Below, piece by piece: positions 59,023-64,000 of a stretch of 64,000 nt of DNA (position 1 is its first letter; every line of letters begins with the position of its first letter). The translations under genes were made by a program, and so were the position numbers. This DNA comes from Azotobacter beijerinckii (GTDB taxonomy: Bacteria; Pseudomonadota; Gammaproteobacteria; Pseudomonadales; Pseudomonadaceae), in the NCBI RefSeq assembly GCF_900110885.1, contig NZ_FOFJ01000004.1:1-64000 (forward strand). Direction: 5' to 3'. Under the pieces are notes generated by a model. The model was not told the DNA's origin and ran no database searches. It saw only the letters and a program-made list of their open reading frames with translations.

Positions 59023-59708
59023 GCTCATCCCTGAATCGTTTGGAGCGCAAGCTCGGTCATACCTTCCAGAACCAGGACCTGATGCTCCTGGCGCTGACCC
59101 ATCGCAGTTTCGCCAGTCGCAACAACGAGCGACTGGAGTTTCTCGGCGATGCCATTCTCAACTTCGTCGCCGGCGAGGTGCTCTTCGAGCGCTTTCCCCA
59201 GGCGCGGGAGGGGCAGTTGTCGCGCCTGCGGGCACGGCTGGTCAAGGGCGAGACCCTGGCCCTGCTGGCCCGCGGCTTCGACCTCGGCGATTACCTGCGA
59301 CTCGGCTCCGGTGAGCTGAAGAGCGGCGGTTTCCGTCGTGAATCCATCCTCGCCGACGCCCTCGAGGCGCTGATCGGTGCCATCTACCTGGATGCCGGTC
59401 TGGAAACGGTGCGCGAGCGTGTGCTGGATTGGCTGGCCGGCGAGCTGGATAGCCTGACCCTGGTCGACACCAACAAGGACCCCAAGACCCGCCTGCAGGA
59501 GTTCCTCCAGTCCCGGGCCTGCGAGCTGCCCCGCTACGAAGTGGCGGATATCCAGGGTGAGCCGCACTGCCGGACGTTTTTCGTCGAGTGCCAGGTTGCC
59601 CTCCTGAACGACAAGACCTACGGCCAAGGTGCCAGTCGCCGCATCGCCGAACAGGTAGCGGCGGCAGCGGCTCTGGTGGCCCTGGGGGTGGAGAATGGCA
59701 ATGACTGA
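59019..59708 (+). CDS. rnc: Ribonuclease III
   Basis: This is a 229-aa double-strand-specific endoribonuclease. The catalytic signature [14 protein letters not shown] is at about residues 36-49. [15 protein letters not shown] supplies the second acidic residue set, and a dsRNA-binding domain covers about 155-225. It processes rRNA and mRNA. GTG 59019 overlaps the preceding stop. The large open frame to 58566 is a shadow. Confidence 0.96.
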   Translation: MSSSLNRLERKLGHTFQNQDLMLLALTHRSFASRNNERLEFLGDAILNFVAGEVLFERFPQAREGQLSRLRARLVKGETLALLARGFDLGDYLRLGSGELKSGGFRRESILADALEALIGAIYLDAGLETVRERVLDWLAGELDSLTLVDTNKDPKTRLQEFLQSRACELPRYEVADIQGEPHCRTFFVECQVALLNDKTYGQGASRRIAEQVAAAAALVALGVENGND

Positions 59709-60603
59709 AGCAAGTTCGCCGCGCTGCGGATACGTGGCCATCGTCGGCCGTCCCAACGTCGGCAAGTCCACGCTGCTCAACCATCTCCTCGGGCAGAAGC
59801 TGGCGATCACCTCGCGCAAGCCGCAGACTACCCGGCACAACATGCTGGGGATCAAGACCGAGGGCAACGTGCAGGCGATCTACGTCGACACCCCCGGTCT
59901 GCACAAGCAGAACGACAAGGCACTCAACCGCTACATGAACAAGACCGCCTCGGCAGCCTTGAAGGATGTCGACGTAGTGGTCTTCGTGGTCGACCGCACG
60001 CGCTGGACCGAAGAGGACCAGTTGGTGCTCGAGCGCGTCCAGTATGTGCAGGGGCCGGTGCTGATCGCGGTGAACAAGGCCGATCGCCTCGAGGACAAGA
60101 GCGAACTGCTGCCGCATCTGGAATGGCTGGCGCAGCAGCTGCCCAACGCCGAGGTCGTGCCCATCTCCGCGCTGCACGGACAGAACCTGGATACCCTGGA
60201 GCGGCTGGTCGCCGAGCGCCTGCCGGAAGGCGAGCATTTCTTCCCGGAAGACCAGATCACCGATCGTTCCAGCCGCTTCCTCGCCGCCGAACTGGTGCGG
60301 GAGAAGATCATGCGCCAGTTGGGCGCCGAACTGCCCTACCAAGTCACGGTGGAGATCGAGGACTTTAAGCAGGAGGGGCGTATCCTGCACATCCACGCGT
60401 TGATCCTGGTCGAGCGCGAGGGGCAGAAGAAGATCATCATCGGCGAGAAGGGCGAGCGGATCAAACGCATCGGCCAGGATGCCCGCCAGGACATGGAGGT
60501 GCTGTTCGACTCCAAGATCATGCTCAACCTGTGGGTCAAGGTGAAGGGCGGTTGGTCCGACGACGAGCGGGCGCTGCATTCGCTGGGCTACCGGGAGAGC
60601 TGA
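59695..60603 (+). CDS. era: Ribosome-assembly GTPase Era
   Basis: This is a 302-aa protein. The GTPase domain has [14 protein letters not shown] (G1), DTPGLH (G3) and NKADRL (G4). The KH domain has [18 protein letters not shown] and binds the 3' end of 16S rRNA. It overlaps rnc by 14 bases, an arrangement common in proteobacteria. Both ATG 59695 and the ATG two codons on are possible starts. Confidence 0.97.
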   Translation: MAMTEASSPRCGYVAIVGRPNVGKSTLLNHLLGQKLAITSRKPQTTRHNMLGIKTEGNVQAIYVDTPGLHKQNDKALNRYMNKTASAALKDVDVVVFVVDRTRWTEEDQLVLERVQYVQGPVLIAVNKADRLEDKSELLPHLEWLAQQLPNAEVVPISALHGQNLDTLERLVAERLPEGEHFFPEDQITDRSSRFLAAELVREKIMRQLGAELPYQVTVEIEDFKQEGRILHIHALILVEREGQKKIIIGEKGERIKRIGQDARQDMEVLFDSKIMLNLWVKVKGGWSDDERALHSLGYRES

Positions 60604-60632
60604 GCATCGGCCTCTGACGGGTCGTCCATCCC

Positions 60633-61352
60633 GTGCTGGCCGCCGGCCGCGTGTATGCCATGACCTGCCAACCCGCCTTCATCCTGCATAGCCGCCCCTA
60701 CAAGGAAAGCAGCGCGCTGGCGGACTTCCTCACTCCGCAGGGCCGGCTGCGCGCCGTGTTGCGGGCGGCGCGCGGCAGGGCCGGCAGCCCGGCGCGGCCC
60801 TTCGTGCCGCTGGAGCTGGAGCTGCGCGGGCGCGGCGAGTTGAAGACCGTCGCCCGTCTGGAAAGCAGCGGCATTCCCTACTGGCTGACCGGCGCGAGCC
60901 TGTTCGCGGCGCTCTACCTGAACGAGTTGCTGATCCGCCTGCTGCCCGCCGAGGATCCTCACCCGCCGCTGTTCGAGCATTACGCCCTGACTCTCGATGC
61001 CCTGGCCGGCGGACGCCCGCTGGAGCCGCTGCTGCGCGCCTTCGAATGGCGCCTGCTGGCGGAGCTGGGCTATGGTTTTTCCCTGGATCGTGATCGACAC
61101 GGCCGGCCGGTGCGCGCCGGCAGCCTCTATCGGCTGCTGCCCGATGCCGGCCTGGAGTCGGTCGAGCAGCTGCAGCCAGGTTTGTTCCGGGGCCGTGAGT
61201 TGCTCGCCATGGGCAAGGCCGACTGGCAGTTCCCCGGCGCCCTGGCCGCGGCCAAGCGCCTGATGCGTCAGGCTCTGGCACCCCATCTCGGCGGTCGGCC
61301 GCTGGTCAGCCGCGAACTCTTCACGACTCTCAAGGAATCCTCCCGTGACTGA
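60633..61352 (+). CDS. recO: DNA repair protein RecO
   Basis: This is a 239-aa recombination mediator loading RecA onto SSB-coated DNA with RecR. The N-terminal OB-fold begins [20 protein letters not shown], and the helical C-terminal domain contains [16 protein letters not shown]. The usual zinc-finger cysteines are absent, as in many gammaproteobacteria. GTG 60633 and ATG 60660 (MTCQPAF) are both possible starts. It overlaps pdxJ by 8 bases. Confidence 0.9.
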   Translation: MLAAGRVYAMTCQPAFILHSRPYKESSALADFLTPQGRLRAVLRAARGRAGSPARPFVPLELELRGRGELKTVARLESSGIPYWLTGASLFAALYLNELLIRLLPAEDPHPPLFEHYALTLDALAGGRPLEPLLRAFEWRLLAELGYGFSLDRDRHGRPVRAGSLYRLLPDAGLESVEQLQPGLFRGRELLAMGKADWQFPGALAAAKRLMRQALAPHLGGRPLVSRELFTTLKESSRD

Positions 61353-62091
61353 AGCCAACCGCATTCTGCTCGGCGTGAACATCGACCATGTGGCGACCCT
61401 GCGCCAGGCTCGCGGCACCCGCTATCCGGACCCGGTCAAGGCCGCATTGGATGCCGAGGAGGCCGGCGCCGACGGCATCACCGTGCATCTGCGCGAGGAC
61501 CGCCGGCATATCCAGGACCGCGATGTGCGGGTACTCAAGGACGTGCTGCAGACGCGGATGAACTTCGAGATGGGGGTCACCGAGGAGATGCTCGCCTTCG
61601 CCGAGCAAATCCGTCCGGCGCATGCCTGTTTGGTGCCGGAGACTCGTCAGGAGCTGACCACCGAGGGCGGTCTGGATGTCGCCGGGCAGGAGGCGCGGAT
61701 CCGCGCGGCGGTGGAACGGCTGGCGGCCATCGGCTGCGAGGTGTCGCTGTTCATCGATGCCGACCCGCGGCAGATCGAGGCCGCTGCGCGCGTCGGTGCG
61801 CCGGCCATCGAACTGCACACCGGCCGCTATGCCGACGCCCACACCCCGGCGGAAACGGCCTGCGAGCTGGCACGCATCCGCGACGGTGTGGACTGCGGGC
61901 TGAGCCACGGGCTGATCGTCAATGCCGGACACGGCCTGCACTACCACAACGTCGAGCCGATGGCGGCGATTCCCGGAGTGCACGAGTTGAACATCGGCCA
62001 CGCCATCGTCGCCCATGCCCTGTTCGTCGGCTTCAAGGAGGCGGTGCGGGAGATGAAGGCGCTGATGCGGGGCGCTGCGGCACGCCGCTAA
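61345..62091 (+). CDS. pdxJ: Pyridoxine 5'-phosphate synthase PdxJ
   Basis: This is a 248-aa TIM-barrel enzyme that condenses 3-amino-2-oxopropyl phosphate with deoxyxylulose 5-phosphate. [16 protein letters not shown] at the N-terminus, [14 protein letters not shown] and the C-terminal [11 protein letters not shown] and [13 protein letters not shown] are diagnostic. The GTG 61345 start overlaps recO. Its last 4 bases overlap the end of the convergent DUF2905 gene. Confidence 0.96.
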   Translation: MTEANRILLGVNIDHVATLRQARGTRYPDPVKAALDAEEAGADGITVHLREDRRHIQDRDVRVLKDVLQTRMNFEMGVTEEMLAFAEQIRPAHACLVPETRQELTTEGGLDVAGQEARIRAAVERLAAIGCEVSLFIDADPRQIEAAARVGAPAIELHTGRYADAHTPAETACELARIRDGVDCGLSHGLIVNAGHGLHYHNVEPMAAIPGVHELNIGHAIVAHALFVGFKEAVREMKALMRGAAARR

Positions 62092-62294
62092 CGGCGGAGC
62101 AGGTTGAGCAGCAGGCTTGCCACCAGGCTGACCAGTAGCATCGAGGTGATGGGGACGAACGGCCTGCCGCGCGCCGTTTCGATATGGAGGTCGCCCGGCA
62201 GCCGGCCGAACCAGCCGAACAGCCAGGGCGCATGGCGCAGCGCGAGGCCGAGCAGCGGCAGGGCCGCGCCGAGGATCATCAGCCCGCGGGCCAC
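62088..62294 (-). CDS. DUF2905 small membrane protein
   Basis: This is a 68-aa protein with two hydrophobic helices (about 4-20 and 50-66) and the conserved middle [18 protein letters not shown], which is the DUF2905 signature. Function is unknown. It converges on pdxJ with a 4-base tail overlap. Confidence 0.85.
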   Translation of the reverse strand: MARGLMILGAALPLLGLALRHAPWLFGWFGRLPGDLHIETARGRPFVPITSMLLVSLVASLLLNLLRR

Positions 62295-62338
62295 CCGATC
62301 ATCTCCGTCAGGGCCGGGGCAGACGGGCTGCCTGGGCC

Positions 62339-63298
62339 TCAGGGCTTGCGTGCCAGCAGTGTGGCGCGGGTCGGCGCGGGCAGGCCTTCGACGGTCTTGC
62401 CGTGGTCAGCAGGGTCGAGGAAGTCCGGCAGCGACTGGAACTTCATCCATTCGGTGGCGCGCTGCTCCTCGACGGAGGTGACGGCGACATCCACGCAGCG
62501 CACCTCGACGAAGCCGGCACGGCGCAGCCACAACTCCAGGGCCGCCACTGAAGGCAGGAACCAGACGTTGCGCATCTGCGCATAGCGGTCTTCCGGTACC
62601 AGCACGGTACTGGCATCCCCTTCCACCACCAGGGTTTCCAGCAGCAGTTCGCCGCCCCGACGCAGGCAGTCCTTGAGCGCCAGCAGGTGATCGATGGGCG
62701 AGCGGCGGTGGTAGAGCACGCCCATGGAGAACACCGTGTCGAAGCCCTCGAGCTTCTCCGGGAGATCTTCCAGGGCGAGGGGAAGGTGCCAGGCGGGCAG
62801 CTCCGGCAGGTAGCGGCGGAGCGCGAGGAACTGGCAGAAGAACAGCCAGTTGGGGTCGATGCCGACCACGCAGTCGGCGCCGGCGCCGAGCATGCGCCAC
62901 ATGTAGTAACCGTTGCCGCAGCCGACATCGAGGATGCGCCGGCCGGTCAAGTCCAGATGCGGAGCGACCCGCTGCCACTTCCAGTCCGAGCGCCACTCGG
63001 TGTCGACATGCACGCCGAACACATCGAAGGGGCCTTTGCGCCAGGGCGACAGCCCAAGCAGGGCTTGGCGCAGGGCGGCTCGGGTGGCGTCGTCGCAGGC
63101 GCCGGCAAGCTGTACCTGCTCGCCCAGCTCGATGCGCTCGGCAGTCAGTGCGGGCAGGGCCTGGAGGGCTGCCTGCCAGCGCTGCAGGTCGCCATGGCTG
63201 CGGGTCAGGCGCTCGTCCAGCTGCGTCGGGAGGGTGTCGGCCCAGGCGGCCAGAGGAGTGCCGGCAAGGCGGCGGGCGAGGGGCTGCAGGTCGATCAT
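62339..63298 (-). CDS. cmoB: tRNA U34 carboxymethyltransferase CmoB
   Basis: This is a 319-aa Rossmann enzyme that transfers the carboxymethyl group of carboxy-SAM to 5-hydroxyuridine-34, giving cmo5[20 protein letters not shown] substrate motif, [18 protein letters not shown] for cofactor binding, and [16 protein letters not shown] are seen. The start is ATG 63298, coupled by ATGA to cmoA. The frame upstream to 63331 is cmoA. Confidence 0.95.
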   Translation of the reverse strand: MIDLQPLARRLAGTPLAAWADTLPTQLDERLTRSHGDLQRWQAALQALPALTAERIELGEQVQLAGACDDATRAALRQALLGLSPWRKGPFDVFGVHVDTEWRSDWKWQRVAPHLDLTGRRILDVGCGNGYYMWRMLGAGADCVVGIDPNWLFFCQFLALRRYLPELPAWHLPLALEDLPEKLEGFDTVFSMGVLYHRRSPIDHLLALKDCLRRGGELLLETLVVEGDASTVLVPEDRYAQMRNVWFLPSVAALELWLRRAGFVEVRCVDVAVTSVEEQRATEWMKFQSLPDFLDPADHGKTVEGLPAPTRATLLARKP

Positions 63299-64000
63299 GG
63301 CAGGGCGATCAGCGAGGCGAAGTTGAGACACTGGAACCAGGGTACCACTTTGCGAAAGCCGGCGGCCTGCAGGCGCTCGCGGTGTTCCTCAAGGCTGTCC
63401 GGCAGCATCACCTTCTCGATGGCGCTGCGCTTCTGGGCGATCTCCAGCTCGCTGTAGCCGTTGGCGCGCTTGAAGGCGACGTGCAGGTCGCCGAGCAGGG
63501 CCTGCTCCTCGGTATCGGTAAAGCGCAGCTTCTCCGAGAGAATCAGCGCACCGCCCGGCAGCAGGGCTTGGCGGATGCGCCCGAGCAGTTCCTGGCGCCG
63601 CTCGGGCGGGATGAACTGCAGGGTGAAGTTCATCGCCACCAGAGACGCCGGCGCGAGCTCCAGAGCGAGAATGTCCGCCTCGACGGTTTCCACCGGCAAC
63701 AGCTCCTGGAACATGGCGTCCTGAGCGTGCAGGTATTCGCGGCAGCGCTCGAGCATGGCCGGCGAGTTGTCCACCGCGATCACCCGGCAGCCTTCGCTCT
63801 TCACGTGGCGGCGCAGCGCCTGGCTGACCGCGCCGAGGGAGCAGCCGAGGTCGTAGAGGCGGGTGCCGGGCTGGGCGAACTGCGCGGCGAGCACGCCGAT
63901 GTTCTCGACGATGGTCGGGTAGCCAGGCACCGAGCGCTTGATCATGTCCGGGAACACCCGAGCCACGTCCTCGTTGAAGGTGAAGTCCGGCACTTCGGCG
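63295..64000 (-). CDS. cmoA: Carboxy-SAM synthase CmoA, partial
   Basis: This enzyme makes carboxy-SAM from SAM and prephenate. The visible part starts at or before [20 protein letters not shown] and contains the SAM site [15 protein letters not shown] and [13 protein letters not shown]. About 235 residues are present. The open frame continues past the window edge, and homologues have 10-15 further N-terminal residues, so the start is outside. GTG 63993 would be a fallback. Confidence 0.93.
   Translation of the reverse strand, partial: AEVPDFTFNEDVARVFPDMIKRSVPGYPTIVENIGVLAAQFAQPGTRLYDLGCSLGAVSQALRRHVKSEGCRVIAVDNSPAMLERCREYLHAQDAMFQELLPVETVEADILALELAPASLVAMNFTLQFIPPERRQELLGRIRQALLPGGALILSEKLRFTDTEEQALLGDLHVAFKRANGYSELEIAQKRSAIEKVMLPDSLEEHRERLQAAGFRKVVPWFQCLNFASLIALP

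Overview
The window is a GC-rich gammaproteobacterial chromosome segment of the Pseudomonadaceae. Gene content and order follow the Pseudomonas core genome as I know it. The best single marker is a group II intron that splits the stop codon of groEL, an arrangement described for the genus Azotobacter. I therefore infer Azotobacter, most likely A. vinelandii. This rests on recall of the family and the literature, not on a search.

Layout. (1) 1-485: decayed C-terminal end of an IS701-like transposase and a bidirectional terminator. (2) 501-3925, minus strand: lpoA, yraN, a DiaA/GmhA-like SIS protein and the dolP lipoprotein, head to head with rsmI (4045-4908), then the RNase P RNA gene rnpB (4979-5336). 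(3) 5530-23435: the complete division and cell wall (dcw) cluster mraZ-rsmH-ftsL-ftsI-murE-murF-mraY-murD-ftsW-murG-murC-ddlB-ftsQ-ftsA-ftsZ-lpxC. It is tightly overlapped, starts at a sigma70-like promoter followed by a four-copy 10-bp-spaced MraZ operator, and ends at a strong terminator. (4) 23440-38433: a DciA-type protein (minus), secA, argJ, a GST, a MutT-ThiE fusion, an ATR / sensor kinase / ketopantoate reductase operon (minus), yajQ, ampG with a cysteine-less alkyltransferase-like protein and an SDR (minus), a HugZ-like oxidase and fxsA. (5) 38524-43558: groES-groEL behind a sigma32-type promoter. A 2.8-kb group II intron (40677-43474) with a reverse transcriptase/maturase/HNH protein is inserted in the groEL stop codon, and the groESL terminator lies beyond it. 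(6) 43645-47046: rsuA, a Cys-rich mini-protein, two small lipoproteins in and after an AT-rich patch, an enoyl-CoA hydratase and an acyl-CoA dehydrogenase pseudogene. (7) 47257-51307: ung, ygfZ, sdhE-ygfX and nadB. (8) 51390-55793: the algU-mucABCD envelope-stress and alginate regulon, preceded by two sigmaE/AlgU-type promoters. (9) 55897-62091: lepA-lepB-DUF4845-rnc-era-recO-pdxJ. (10) 62088-64000: a DUF2905 protein, cmoB and the 3' part of cmoA.

Together the genes build and divide the envelope (dcw, LpoA, AmpG, LpxC), export proteins (SecA, LepB), keep proteins folded (GroESL, MucD), sense envelope stress (AlgU/Muc) and mature RNA (RsmI, RsmH, RNase P, RNase III, Era, RsuA, CmoAB). The accessory content is limited to the IS remnant, the group II intron, the lipoprotein patch and the decayed acyl-CoA dehydrogenase. 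The most striking element is the intron. I could identify its 5' and 3' boundaries, EBS1-IBS1 pairing, domain V and branch-point adenosine directly in the sequence. No CRISPR array, tRNA or clearly novel defence system was seen.
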